From Methylobacterium sp. NMS14P (GTDB lineage Bacteria > Pseudomonadota > Alphaproteobacteria > Rhizobiales > Beijerinckiaceae), in contig NZ_CP087106.1 in the NCBI RefSeq assembly GCF_028583545.1, positions 1,054,001 to 1,118,000 of the forward strand: 64,000 nt of DNA, in the 5' to 3' direction. Below are positions 8,476-17,650 of this stretch, piece by piece. Made by a program: the position numbers and the translations under genes. How positions within the stretch are numbered: the first letter of the stretch is position 1; the number at the start of each line of letters is the position of its first letter. Under the pieces are notes generated by a model. The model was not told the DNA's origin, searched no databases, and was given only the letters and a program-made list of their open reading frames with translations.

Positions 8476-9843
8476 TCAGACCCGCTTGGCCAGGAGCTGC
8501 TCGATCAGCGAGCCGCCCTTGTCGATGGCGGCCAGCTCCTCGGCCACCGCGTTCACGGTGTCGCGGATCTGGTCGGGGGTGTGCTCGGACGTGAGGAAGA
8601 AGCGGAGGCGCGAGGCCCGCTCCGGCACAGCCGGGTGGATGATCGGCTGCACGTTGATGCCCCGCCGGAACAGCCGGTCCGACAGCGTCACCGCCTTCAG
8701 CGAGTCGCCGACGATGATCGGCACGACCGCGAGGCCGAGGCTGAAGCCGGTGTCGAGGCCGAGCTTCTTGGCGGTGGCCAGGAACAGGGTGCCGTTCTGG
8801 CGCAGGCGCTCGACCCGCTCCGGCTCGGCATGCATCACCGCGAGGGCCGCCTCGGCGGCGGCCGCGAGCGGCGGCGACATGCCGACGCTGTACACGAAGC
8901 CGCCGGCGGTGTGCTTCAGGTACTCGATCAGCGCGATCGGTCCGCAGATGTAGCCGCCGCAGGTGGACAGCGTCTTCGACAGCGTGCCCATCCAGATGTC
9001 GACCTCGCGGGGATCGACACCGCAATGCTCGAACAGGCCGGCGCCGGTGCGGCCGGTGACGCCCAGGCCGTGCGCCTCGTCGACCATCAGCCACGCGTCG
9101 TAGCGCTTCTTGAGGGCCACGAGCCCGGCGAGGTCCGGCGCGTCGCCGTCCATGCTGTAGAGGCCCTCGACCACGATCAGCGCCCGGCGATGCTCGTGGC
9201 GGGTCGACTGGAGCAGGGTCTCCAGCGCGTCGAGGTCGTTATGCGCGAAGGAGCGACGCTGGGCACCGGACAGCTGCGCGCCGGTGACGATGCTGTTGTG
9301 CGACAGGGCGTCGTGGAAGATCACGTCGCCGGCTTCCAGCAGCGCGCCGATGGTCGTGACGTTGGTGGCGTGGCCGCTCACCATCACCACGCAACCCTCG
9401 GACTGGTAGTGCTTGGCCAGCGCCTGCTCGAGGCTGATGTGCCCGGGCCGCTCGCCCGCGACCACGCGGCTCGCCGAGGACGAGGTGCCGTAGGCCTCGA
9501 TCGCCTCCCGGGCAGCGTTGCTCACCCGGGGGTGGCCGTTGAGGCCGAGGTAATCGTAGGACGAGAAGTTGGTGAAGCTCTTCTGGTCGATCCGCGTCGT
9601 GGCCCCGGCCTTGGCGTCGTGGACGCGGAAGAACGGGTTGCCCAGGCCAATCAGATCGGCCGCCTGGCGCTGGAGCTTCAGCTCGCGGTAGCCCGGCAGG
9701 TTCTCGAAGTTCTGCGCCGCCGACTTGCCGGCGGGAGAGGCCGTCTTGACGGGGGCCGGGCGCGGCGTCGCGCGCCCGAGCCGGTTGGTCACGAAGCCGG
9801 CGAGCGCCGCGCGCCCACCGTCCGGCCGTGCCGTGTCGGTCAT
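8476..9843 (-). CDS. PLP-dependent alpha-oxoamine synthase, RkpG-like
   Basis: This 455-residue fold-type I enzyme resembles 8-amino-7-oxononanoate synthase and serine palmitoyltransferase. Visible residues are the PLP-stacking His182 in DALSHNS, Asp255 and His258 in VDEAHG, and Schiff-base Lys290 in TLSKTLST. The family joins an acyl thioester to an amino acid with loss of CO2, giving an alpha-amino ketone. There is a 60-residue N-terminal extension. Its ATG overlaps the stop of the polyketide synthase by four bases (ATGA), which argues that it releases the polyketide chain. Rhizobial RkpG has the same neighbour. The amino acid co-substrate (Ser, Ala or Gly) cannot be read off. BioF itself is unlikely: no bio genes are nearby. 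Confidence 0.87.
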   Translation of the reverse strand: MTDTARPDGGRAALAGFVTNRLGRATPRPAPVKTASPAGKSAAQNFENLPGYRELKLQRQAADLIGLGNPFFRVHDAKAGATTRIDQKSFTNFSSYDYLGLNGHPRVSNAAREAIEAYGTSSSASRVVAGERPGHISLEQALAKHYQSEGCVVMVSGHATNVTTIGALLEAGDVIFHDALSHNSIVTGAQLSGAQRRSFAHNDLDALETLLQSTRHEHRRALIVVEGLYSMDGDAPDLAGLVALKKRYDAWLMVDEAHGLGVTGRTGAGLFEHCGVDPREVDIWMGTLSKTLSTCGGYICGPIALIEYLKHTAGGFVYSVGMSPPLAAAAEAALAVMHAEPERVERLRQNGTLFLATAKKLGLDTGFSLGLAVVPIIVGDSLKAVTLSDRLFRRGINVQPIIHPAVPERASRLRFFLTSEHTPDQIRDTVNAVAEELAAIDKGGSLIEQLLAKRV

Positions 9844-12800
9844 GAGTTGGTCTCTTTGATCTCGCTGGACGTCTGCTCGATGAGTTCCTTGAGAGGCGCG
9901 AGGATCTGCGCATCGACCTCACCGCCGACATGCTTCGAGACGAGGCTCATCGCGACGCCGGCCGTCTCGTCCATGGGCGCGGAAACCGCCTGAATTAAGG
10001 ACTCCGACAGCTCATTGACGGTCATGCCCGACGAAAGTCCGGCGGGCGGCGCGTCGAGGGCGAAGCGCTCCTGCAGGCTGGCGCCGAGCTCGACGCCCAT
10101 CAGCGAGTCGAGGCCGATCTCCGAGAGCTGGCGCACGCGGCTGATGTCGTCCTTCGGCAGCCGCAGGATGCGGGCGATGTCCTCGACGATCGCGTCCGAC
10201 ACGGTCTTGCGGACCGAGTCGATATCACCGCCCTTGAGCAGGGCCCCGATGTTGATCGCCTGGACGCCGCCGGCCTCGGCCTGCTGGTCGGACCCGAGCT
10301 CGGCGTAGCTCGGCGAGCGCATGGTGGCGAGACGCTCGCGCGCCTTGCCCCAGTGCATCGCCGCGATCGCGATCACGGCCTCGTCCGGGGACGCGCCCTG
10401 GCTTCCCAGCGCCTCGGCCATCAGGTCGAGGCAGCGGCGGGCCTCCATCGGCGTGACGCCGACGCGGCCGGCGAGGCCTTCCATGACCGCCTTGTTGCGG
10501 GCGAGCATGCCGACGTCGCCGATGGCTCCCCAGGCCACCGCCAGCGCGGGCAGGCCGCGGCGGCGGCGCTGCCGCGCCAGACCTTCCATGAAGCCGTTGG
10601 CGGCCACGTAGGAACCCTGGCCGGGATTGCCGATGAAGGTCGTCGCCGAGGAGAACAGGACGAAGTAGTCGAGGCTCCGGTCGCGGGTGGCGGCATCGAG
10701 GTGCTGGGCGCCGATCACCTTCGGGCCGATCACCGCGTCGAGCGCCGCGGCGTCGATGTTGGAGATCAGGCCGTCCTGGAGAACCGCCGCCGCGTGGAGC
10801 ACGCCGGCCAGCTTCTTGCCGCCCTGCTCGATCCCGGCGATGAGCCGGTCCACCGAGGCGCGGCTGGTGATGTCGACGGCCTTGGCCTCGACGGTCACGC
10901 CCCGCGCGGTGAGCTCCGCGACGATCGCCTTGGCCTCGTCGGTGGCCGCGCCTTTGCGGCCGGCCAGCACGAGGTGCTTGGCACCGCGGTCGATCAGCCA
11001 CCGCGCCGCCTCCAGGCCGAAGCCGCCGAGGCCGCCGGTCAGCAGGTGGACGCCCTCGGCCGAGACCGTGAACGGCCGGGCCGTGTCCTTCATGATTGTG
11101 CCGGCCTTGGGCGGGCTGATCACGATCTTCCCGATGTGGCCGGACTGCTGCATCAGCCGGAACGCGTCCGAGGTCTCGGCCGCCGTGAAGGGCTGGTACG
11201 GCAGGGGCTTCAGGCCGCCGTCGTTGAACAGGGCCATCACCTCGCGGAACATCCGCGCGCCGTCGTCGCCCTGGTGCTGGATCACCTGGTCGAGGTCGAC
11301 GCCGAAGTAGCTGAGGTTCCGCCGGAACGGGCGCAGGCCGATATGGGTGTTGGCGACGTAGTCGCGCTTGCCCAGCTCGACGAACCGGCCGAAGGGCCGG
11401 AGCGCGTTGAGCGAGCGCTCCATCGCCTCGCCGAACAGGCTGTTCAGCACAATGTCGACGCCGTCACCGGTGATCGCCCGGACCTCGTCCACGAAGGCGA
11501 GGGAGCGGGAATCGAGCACGTGCTCGGCGCCCAGTGCCTTCACGAGCGCCCGCTTCTCGCGGGAGCCGGCGGTGGCGATGACCCGCGCACCCTTCAGCTT
11601 GGCGATCTGCAGGGCCGCGAGGCCGACGCCGCCCGCGCCGCCGTGGACCAGCACCCACTCGCCGCGCCGCATCCGGGCGCAGGAGACGAGGCCGTAATAG
11701 GCGGTGAGGAAGGCCACCGGCACGGTGGCGGCCGCCATCGGGTCGAGGCCCTGCGGCATCGGCGCGACGACGAGGTCGGGCACCACGATGTGCGTGGCGA
11801 AGCCGGACTGGGCGAAGGCGACGACCGGATCGCCGACCTTGAAGCCCTTCACACCCGGACCGACGGCCGTGACGCGACCGGCACACTCGAGGCCGAGGCG
11901 GGGGCCGGCGAATCCGTCCTCCAGGATCTCCTCGGGCAGCATCGAGAGCGCCCAGAGAACGTCGCGGAAGTTGAGGCCGGTGGCCTCGACCGCGATCTCC
12001 ATCTCGCCCTTGCCGGGGGTGCGGCGCTCGGCGGGACCCCAGACCATCTCGCTGAGGCCGCCGGTGTTGCTGCGCTCCAGGCGCGCGGCCTCGGCCGGGA
12101 CGGCATCGGCCGGATCCCGGTGCTGCGGCCGGCCGGCGTGGAAGCGCACGACCTGGGTCCGCTCGTCGTCCAGCACGATCTCGGTCTCCGGGGTGCCGGA
12201 GAGGATGAGGTCGCGCAGGCGCTCGGAGGCGCGCTTCGACGACATCTCGGGGGAGAGGTCGATGCGGCGGACGTCGAGGTTCGGGGCCTCGTTGGCGAGC
12301 GTGCGGGAGAAGGCCCACACGCCGGCTTCGATGTTGGTGGTCTGGCCGCCGCGGTCGCGGGTGGCGCCGGGCGCCACGACCCAGAGCTTGGTCTGGCGGG
12401 ATCCCAGGTGCTCAGTGCAGCGCTTCAGGCTGAGGCAGCGGTCGCGCAGCCGCTCGGACGCCTCGCCGCCGCGGGTGAAGGCGCCGGCCAGGAACACCAC
12501 CGTGTCGGGGGTCTCCTTCTCCAGCTCCATCAGGGAGGTCTCGGAGTCGAGGATGATCGAGACGTGCACGCCGCCCGCGACCAGCAGGGTCGCCAGGGAG
12601 GAGGCGGTCTCGGCCGCGAACTCGTCGTCCGAGCCGATGATGAAGGCGAAGCTCTGGGCCGGAGCCGGGCCGGGACGCACCGGCGCCTCGGCCGTCAGCA
12701 GCAGGTCGTCGCCGTTGGCGGACGCGGCCCGCTCGACCTCGACCTTGACCAGGCCGTGGGCGCTCAGGACGCGCTGCCAGCCCTCGATATCCTCGAGCCG

Positions 12801-15800
12801 GCCCACGGGCAGGCCGCCCGCGGCCTCCTCGAACCAGCCGGCCGTGAGGCCGAACACGAGGTCGCGGAACAGGGAGGCCCCCGGCTCCACGGCCACCAGC
12901 AGGCCACCGGTGGCGAGCGCCCCGGCGAGCTGGCCCGGCAGGCCGCGGTCGCCGCGGTGCAGGCTGCCCGACGCCAGGATCAGGTCGAAGCTGCCGGGCG
13001 CGAGCTCCTCGGCGGTCTCGACCACGGCGGCGGCGCGTCCGAGGGACAGGCGGGCGCGCTCGGCGAGCCGGCGGTCGGTCTCGAAGACGGTGAGCCGGGC
13101 CTCGGCGGCGGCCGCGAAGGTCGCGGTCTGGGCCGAGAGCGGGCCGAAGCCCACCTGCAGGACCCGCAGCGCCCGCTCCTTCGGGAGCTGGGCACGGCTC
13201 CGCTCGATCAGGTCGGCGACCACGTCGGCGCCGTGGCGCGCGGTGGCCGAGCGCAGCACGAAGGCGTCGATCGCCCCCTGCGGCAGGGCCGGCGCGTCGC
13301 TCAGCGTGCCGGCGAGCAGCCGGTCGACCAGGGCGCCGACATCGGCGATCAGCACCAGTTCGGCCGAGAGGTCCGGGTGGTCACCGGCGATCCAGCGCAT
13401 GATCTCGTCGGGCGCCGGCAGGGCGGAACCGTCGCCGAGCGTCCAGTTCTGGCCCGCGCGCTCGGCGAGGCCGCTGCTCTCCAGGGCGTAGAGGGCGTTC
13501 AGCAGCCAGGGGCGCAGGGCCTCCGGCACGCGGCTGTCGGTGACCGAGACGGTCGCGCCCTGCGCCAGCCCGGAGGCGAGGCGGTAGGCGAGCGACGTGG
13601 CCCAGCCCTCCAGCAGCAGGTGGCCCGGCGAGAGGGCGGCGTCGGCCGGCCCCTTCGCCTCGGCGGCGAGCGGGCGCAGCCGGGCGGCCACGCTCGGGCG
13701 GCGCTCCATCGGGATCGCGGTCGGCTCGGTGGCGAGCTCCGGCACCTGCGAGATCGCGAAGGCCGAGAGGTCGCCGCCGCTCTTGGCGCGCAGGGCCTGG
13801 AACCGACCCTCGCGGATCGTCGCGATGACCGCGCCCTCGGCGTCGAGGAGCGTGAAGTCCGCCAGGATCGAGCGCTCGTTGCAGCGGCGGGTGCGGATGA
13901 TCGAGCGGGCGATCACCGCGCCGGGGCGCAGCAGCCGGACCTCGCCGAAGCGCACCGGGATGTAGGCCTTGCCGCCGTTCTCGCCGAGCAGGTCGGCGAA
14001 CAGCAGGATCAGCCCGTGGAAGCAGGCGTCGAGCCGGTTCGGCACGAGGGCGTAGCGGGTGTCGGGCTCGGCCGGCAGCAGGTCGGACACGATGGTGGCG
14101 TCGTCGAGCCGGGCGCTCATCGCCACCTGCTGGAAGCTCGGGCCGAAGCCGAGCCCGGAGGCGAGGGCCTTGGCGTAGAGCGCGTCGCCGGTGAGCACGT
14201 GGTCGCCCGCGGTCTCGAAGCTGAAGCCGTCGAGTTCCGGCGCCTTCGGAGCCGAGAAGGTGCCCTCGACGATCTTGGCCTGGGCGTGGAGCTGCCAGGG
14301 CGTCTGGGTCAGGCGCGGGCGGCTCAGCACCTGGATGCCGTTGCCGGAGCCCGACAGGCGCACCGCGACCTCGCGCAGGGCGTCCTCGGCGAACACCATC
14401 GGCGCCACGATCTCGAAGTCGGCGAGCACGACCTCGTCGTCGCGCAGGGCCTCGCGGACGCAGGCCAGCGCCATCTCGACGAAGCCGGCGCCCGGCATGA
14501 TCACCTGGCCGTCGACCTTGTGATCCTCCAGTTCCGGCACGGTCACCGGGTCGACGAAGCCGTTCCACTCCAGCCCGTCGAAGGTCGTGCGCGACCCGAT
14601 CAGCGGGTGGTAGGGGCGGGCGCTCATCGCGCCCACGCCCTCGGTGGTGTCGGCGAGGCGGAACGGGCGGCGCTGCCACGGGTAGGAGGGCAGGCGCACG
14701 TCGCCCTTCGGCGCGTCGCCGAACAGCAGCGTCTCGTCGACCTGCGCGCCCTGGACGAGGGCGGCGCTGACCGCCTTGGCGATCGGGTCGCCGCCGGAGG
14801 CCTTGCGGTGCATCACGCCGACCGTGGCGGTCTCGATGCCCAGAGGCTCGACCGCGTCGCCGACATGGGACATCAGGGTCGCGCGCGGGCCGACCTCCAC
14901 GAAGACGCGGGCGCCGCGGCGGGTGGCGTCCTGCACCGCCTCGCAGAAGCGCACCGGCTCGCGGATGTTGCGCCACCAGTAGCCGGCGCCGAAATGGGAG
15001 CCGTCGAGCACGCTGCCCGTGACGGTGGAGACCATCGCGGTGGCGCCGGCCTTCGCCTTCAGCCCCGCGAGGTCCCGCAGCAGCGGCTTCTCGGTCGGGT
15101 CCATCAGCCTTCCGTGGAAGGCGTAGGCGAGATCGAGCTTGCGGCCGCGGCGGCGCTTGCGCGACAGGGCCTTGAGGGCGGCGTCGATGTCGGCCACCGG
15201 CCCGGCGACCGTGACGGCCTTGGGGCTGTTGTAGGCGGCGATGTCGAGGGTCGGGTAATCCTTGAGGAAGGTCTCGACCTCCTCGGACGGCATCAGCAGC
15301 ACCGCCATGGTGCCCTGGCCGTGCGTCGTCTCCTGGTGGTGGCTGCGGTAGTAGATGACCCGGACCGCGTCCTCCAGGCTCAGGATCCCGGCGGCCTCGG
15401 CGGCCGCGATCTCGCCCACGCTGTGGCCGAGCACGTAGGACGGGATCAGGCCCTTCGCCTTGAGCGCGGCCGTCGAGGCGCTCTCGATGGCGAAGATCAG
15501 CGGCTGGGAGACGCTGGTCAGCGCGAGGCGCTCGTCGAGGTCGTCGGCGTAGAGCGCGTCCTTCAGAGACCAGTCCGAGTAGACCCGGAACAGGGTGTCG
15601 ATCCGGTCGAAGGTCGCGCGGAAGGTCGCGTTCTCCTCGTAGGCCTCGCGGCCCATCCCGGCCCACTGGCTGCCGTTGCCCGAGTAGATGAAGGCCACTT
15701 CGGCGACGCGGTCGACCGCGGTGCCGGTGAAGGCGTCCGGCGTGTCCTCGCCCTCGCCGACGGCGCGGAGCGCGGCGGCGACGTCGGCCTTGCCGTCGAG

Positions 15801-17282
15801 CGCGACGGCGAGGCGGGCGGGCATGCGCTCGCGGCGATGCGCCACCGCGGCCGCCACGGTCGCGACCTGCTCGGGGGCGGCCTCGAGGCGTTCGGCGTAG
15901 TCGAGGGCGAGCTCGTTCAGGGCCGCCCGGCTCTGCGCCGAGAGCAGCAGCACCTGGGCCTGGGGCTCAGCGGTCGCCGCGGCGGGCTTCGACCAGGCCG
16001 GGGCGTCGGTGATGACGACGTGGGCGTTGGTGCCGCCGAAGCCGAAGGAGTTGACGCCGGCGAAGCGCTCGCGGCCGTTGCGGCCGATCTTCAGCGGCGC
16101 GCGCACGACGTCCAGGTTGAGCTCGCCGAAGGGGATCTCGGGATTGAGCTCGGCCGCGTGCAGCGACGGCGGCACGAGGTCGTGCTCCAGGGCGAGCGTC
16201 GCCTTCATCAGGCCGGCGAGGCCGGAGACCGGCTCGGTGTGGCCGATGTTGGTCTTGATCGAGCCGATCGGCAGCGGCGCCTGCCGGCCGCGGCCGAGCT
16301 TCGAGCCGATGGCCGAGGCCTCGATCGGGTCGCCCACCGGCGTGCCGGTGCCGTGCGCCTCCATGAAGGCGAGGTCGTCGAGCCGGATCTCGGCCTCGCG
16401 GTAGACCTTCTCCAGCAGGGCGCCCTGGGCGTAGCCCGAGGGGAGGGAGATGCCGGTGGTCCGGCCGTCGGAGTTGATGCCGGAGGCGGCGACCACGGCG
16501 CGCACGGTGGCGCCGTTGCGCCGCGCGGCCTCGGCCGACTGCAGCACGAACACCACGCCGCCCTCCGAGCGCACGTAGCCGTCGGCGTTCTTGGAGAACG
16601 CCTGACACAGGCCGGTGCGCGAGAGCATCTGCGCGGTGGAGAAGCAGATGAAGTTGAACGGGCTCGCCAGCACGTTCACGCCGGCGACGACCGCGGTGTC
16701 CACGCGGCCCGACCGGATCGCCTGCACGGCGTTGTCGAAGGCGACGAGCGAGGACGAGCAGGCCGTGTCGACCGTGAAGCTCGGGCCCTTCAGGTCGAAG
16801 ATGTAGGAGATGCGGTTCGAGATGATCGAGAGCGTGTTGCCGGTCGCCGCGTAGGCGTCGCCCGACGGCGCGTCGAGGATGCGCAGGTTGCCGTAATCGA
16901 GGGACGAGGCGCCGACGAACACGCCGATATTGCTGCCGGCGACGCTCGACGGGCGCAGGCCCGCGTCCTCGAGGGCTTCCCAGGTCAGCTCCAGCAGCAT
17001 CCGCTGCTGCGGATCCATCTGCTCGGCCTCGCGGGGCGAGATGCCGAACACCGCCGGATCGAACGACCACACGTCGTCGATGACACCCGCCGCCCAGGTG
17101 TAGCTCTTGCCGCGCTCATGGGCGCGCGGGTGGGCGAACCGCTCCAGGGAGAACCGGTCGGCCGGCACCTTGCTGACGGCGCAGCGCCCCTCGGAGAGGA
17201 GTGACCACAGGCCGTCCACGCTGGGGGCCCCGGGCAGTCGGCATGCGCGTCCGACGATCGCAATGTCTGTACGTTGTGTCAC
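9840..17282 (-). CDS. Highly reducing type I polyketide synthase, RkpA-like
   Basis: The 2480-residue product starts at a GTG at 17282 (encoding the start of TQRTDIAIVGRACRLPG); an upstream extension in frame has no conserved sequence. Domain order: ketosynthase 5-425 (Cys175 in DTACSSS, His310, His348), acyltransferase about 525-830 (Ser621 in GHSVGE), dehydratase about 890-1170 (His921 in EDHKVDGQVIMPG), a methyltransferase-like segment about 1365-1530, enoylreductase about 1740-2060 (GGAGGVG), ketoreductase about 2075-2260 (TGGLGGFG, Tyr2225) and ACP about 2360-2430 (Ser2393 in GLDSLMG). There is no thioesterase. The methyltransferase SAM loop reads VGFGPLS and looks degenerate. One module with a full reductive loop implies iterative synthesis of a saturated acyl chain. 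In Sinorhizobium the homologous RkpA is required for K-antigen. Release is probably by the coupled oxoamine synthase. Confidence 0.9.
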   Translation of the reverse strand: MTQRTDIAIVGRACRLPGAPSVDGLWSLLSEGRCAVSKVPADRFSLERFAHPRAHERGKSYTWAAGVIDDVWSFDPAVFGISPREAEQMDPQQRMLLELTWEALEDAGLRPSSVAGSNIGVFVGASSLDYGNLRILDAPSGDAYAATGNTLSIISNRISYIFDLKGPSFTVDTACSSSLVAFDNAVQAIRSGRVDTAVVAGVNVLASPFNFICFSTAQMLSRTGLCQAFSKNADGYVRSEGGVVFVLQSAEAARRNGATVRAVVAASGINSDGRTTGISLPSGYAQGALLEKVYREAEIRLDDLAFMEAHGTGTPVGDPIEASAIGSKLGRGRQAPLPIGSIKTNIGHTEPVSGLAGLMKATLALEHDLVPPSLHAAELNPEIPFGELNLDVVRAPLKIGRNGRERFAGVNSFGFGGTNAHVVITDAPAWSKPAAATAEPQAQVLLLSAQSRAALNELALDYAERLEAAPEQVATVAAAVAHRRERMPARLAVALDGKADVAAALRAVGEGEDTPDAFTGTAVDRVAEVAFIYSGNGSQWAGMGREAYEENATFRATFDRIDTLFRVYSDWSLKDALYADDLDERLALTSVSQPLIFAIESASTAALKAKGLIPSYVLGHSVGEIAAAEAAGILSLEDAVRVIYYRSHHQETTHGQGTMAVLLMPSEEVETFLKDYPTLDIAAYNSPKAVTVAGPVADIDAALKALSRKRRRGRKLDLAYAFHGRLMDPTEKPLLRDLAGLKAKAGATAMVSTVTGSVLDGSHFGAGYWWRNIREPVRFCEAVQDATRRGARVFVEVGPRATLMSHVGDAVEPLGIETATVGVMHRKASGGDPIAKAVSAALVQGAQVDETLLFGDAPKGDVRLPSYPWQRRPFRLADTTEGVGAMSARPYHPLIGSRTTFDGLEWNGFVDPVTVPELEDHKVDGQVIMPGAGFVEMALACVREALRDDEVVLADFEIVAPMVFAEDALREVAVRLSGSGNGIQVLSRPRLTQTPWQLHAQAKIVEGTFSAPKAPELDGFSFETAGDHVLTGDALYAKALASGLGFGPSFQQVAMSARLDDATIVSDLLPAEPDTRYALVPNRLDACFHGLILLFADLLGENGGKAYIPVRFGEVRLLRPGAVIARSIIRTRRCNERSILADFTLLDAEGAVIATIREGRFQALRAKSGGDLSAFAISQVPELATEPTAIPMERRPSVAARLRPLAAEAKGPADAALSPGHLLLEGWATSLAYRLASGLAQGATVSVTDSRVPEALRPWLLNALYALESSGLAERAGQNWTLGDGSALPAPDEIMRWIAGDHPDLSAELVLIADVGALVDRLLAGTLSDAPALPQGAIDAFVLRSATARHGADVVADLIERSRAQLPKERALRVLQVGFGPLSAQTATFAAAAEARLTVFETDRRLAERARLSLGRAAAVVETAEELAPGSFDLILASGSLHRGDRGLPGQLAGALATGGLLVAVEPGASLFRDLVFGLTAGWFEEAAGGLPVGRLEDIEGWQRVLSAHGLVKVEVERAASANGDDLLLTAEAPVRPGPAPAQSFAFIIGSDDEFAAETASSLATLLVAGGVHVSIILDSETSLMELEKETPDTVVFLAGAFTRGGEASERLRDRCLSLKRCTEHLGSRQTKLWVVAPGATRDRGGQTTNIEAGVWAFSRTLANEAPNLDVRRIDLSPEMSSKRASERLRDLILSGTPETEIVLDDERTQVVRFHAGRPQHRDPADAVPAEAARLERSNTGGLSEMVWGPAERRTPGKGEMEIAVEATGLNFRDVLWALSMLPEEILEDGFAGPRLGLECAGRVTAVGPGVKGFKVGDPVVAFAQSGFATHIVVPDLVVAPMPQGLDPMAAATVPVAFLTAYYGLVSCARMRRGEWVLVHGGAGGVGLAALQIAKLKGARVIATAGSREKRALVKALGAEHVLDSRSLAFVDEVRAITGDGVDIVLNSLFGEAMERSLNALRPFGRFVELGKRDYVANTHIGLRPFRRNLSYFGVDLDQVIQHQGDDGARMFREVMALFNDGGLKPLPYQPFTAAETSDAFRLMQQSGHIGKIVISPPKAGTIMKDTARPFTVSAEGVHLLTGGLGGFGLEAARWLIDRGAKHLVLAGRKGAATDEAKAIVAELTARGVTVEAKAVDITSRASVDRLIAGIEQGGKKLAGVLHAAAVLQDGLISNIDAAALDAVIGPKVIGAQHLDAATRDRSLDYFVLFSSATTFIGNPGQGSYVAANGFMEGLARQRRRRGLPALAVAWGAIGDVGMLARNKAVMEGLAGRVGVTPMEARRCLDLMAEALGSQGASPDEAVIAIAAMHWGKARERLATMRSPSYAELGSDQQAEAGGVQAINIGALLKGGDIDSVRKTVSDAIVEDIARILRLPKDDISRVRQLSEIGLDSLMGVELGASLQERFALDAPPAGLSSGMTVNELSESLIQAVSAPMDETAGVAMSLVSKHVGGEVDAQILAPLKELIEQTSSEIKETNS

Positions 17283-17405
17283 GTTCGGTTCGCACACGCT
17301 CGTTATCGGAAGTCGGCTCGGCTCTCGACGAGTGAGTACCCTCTCACCCCTTACTGTGGCACCATTGCGGTGTCCAACCAGCCCCAACGCGAGGTCATCC
17401 CTGCG

Positions 17406-17419
17406 TGGCAAAATTGCCA
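17406..17419. promoter_or_regulatory. Perfect palindrome TGGCAAAATTGCCA, candidate operator
   Basis: Fourteen bases with six-base arms around AA, lying 30-40 bases downstream of the predicted start of the polyketide synthase transcript. A related half-conserved box (GGCCAAAATGCCA) lies at 17463-17475, over the predicted -35. The binding protein is unknown. Confidence 0.35.
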
Positions 17420-17446
17420 GAGGCTGTGACATGTATTCATCAGAAG

Positions 17447-17476
17447 CTTATCCAATTCCTACGGCCAAAATGCCAA
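17447..17476 (-). promoter_or_regulatory. Candidate promoter of the polyketide synthase-oxoamine synthase operon
   Basis: Reverse-strand TTGGCA (17471-17476), an 18-base spacer and GATAAG (17447-17452) resemble sigma-70-type -35 and -10 boxes. It would leave a leader of about 155 bases before the GTG at 17282. Read by eye only. Confidence 0.35.
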
Positions 17477-17650
17477 GTTTGGACCGCAGGACCGGCTGTC
17501 GAGACGCGGGCTCGATCACGAGAAAGCCACAGTTGCGCCTCCGCGGCCGCGGTCCGTCTAGCGGCATCGATGCCGATTCCGGAAGAAACCTTCGCGATGT
17601 CGCGCATCCCCCGCACAGAAATCCGGGTCCGCGGGCCCGCGCGGCGTTGA

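Larger units (their letters stand above)
17283..17650 (-). promoter_or_regulatory. Upstream region of the polyketide synthase gene
   Basis: This 368-base gap between the UDP-glucose dehydrogenase gene and the polyketide synthase gene (both on the reverse strand) is AT-richer than its surroundings around 17340-17480. It holds a candidate promoter at 17447-17476 and a palindrome at 17406-17419. I see no gene in it. Confidence 0.5.

Noticed and set aside
8476..9843. Annotation as BioF (biotin synthesis)
   Set aside because: No bio genes nearby, a 60-residue N-terminal extension, and translational coupling to a polyketide synthase.
10353..17204. Very long forward reading frame (over 2200 codons) opposite the polyketide synthase
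   Set aside because: It is the antisense shadow of a GC-rich gene; its translation is low-complexity Arg/Gly/Ala-rich sequence with no domain, while the reverse strand has every expected catalytic motif.
17406..17419. Possible sigma-54 promoter in TGGCAAAATTGCCA
   Set aside because: The GG to GC distance is seven bases instead of the required ten.
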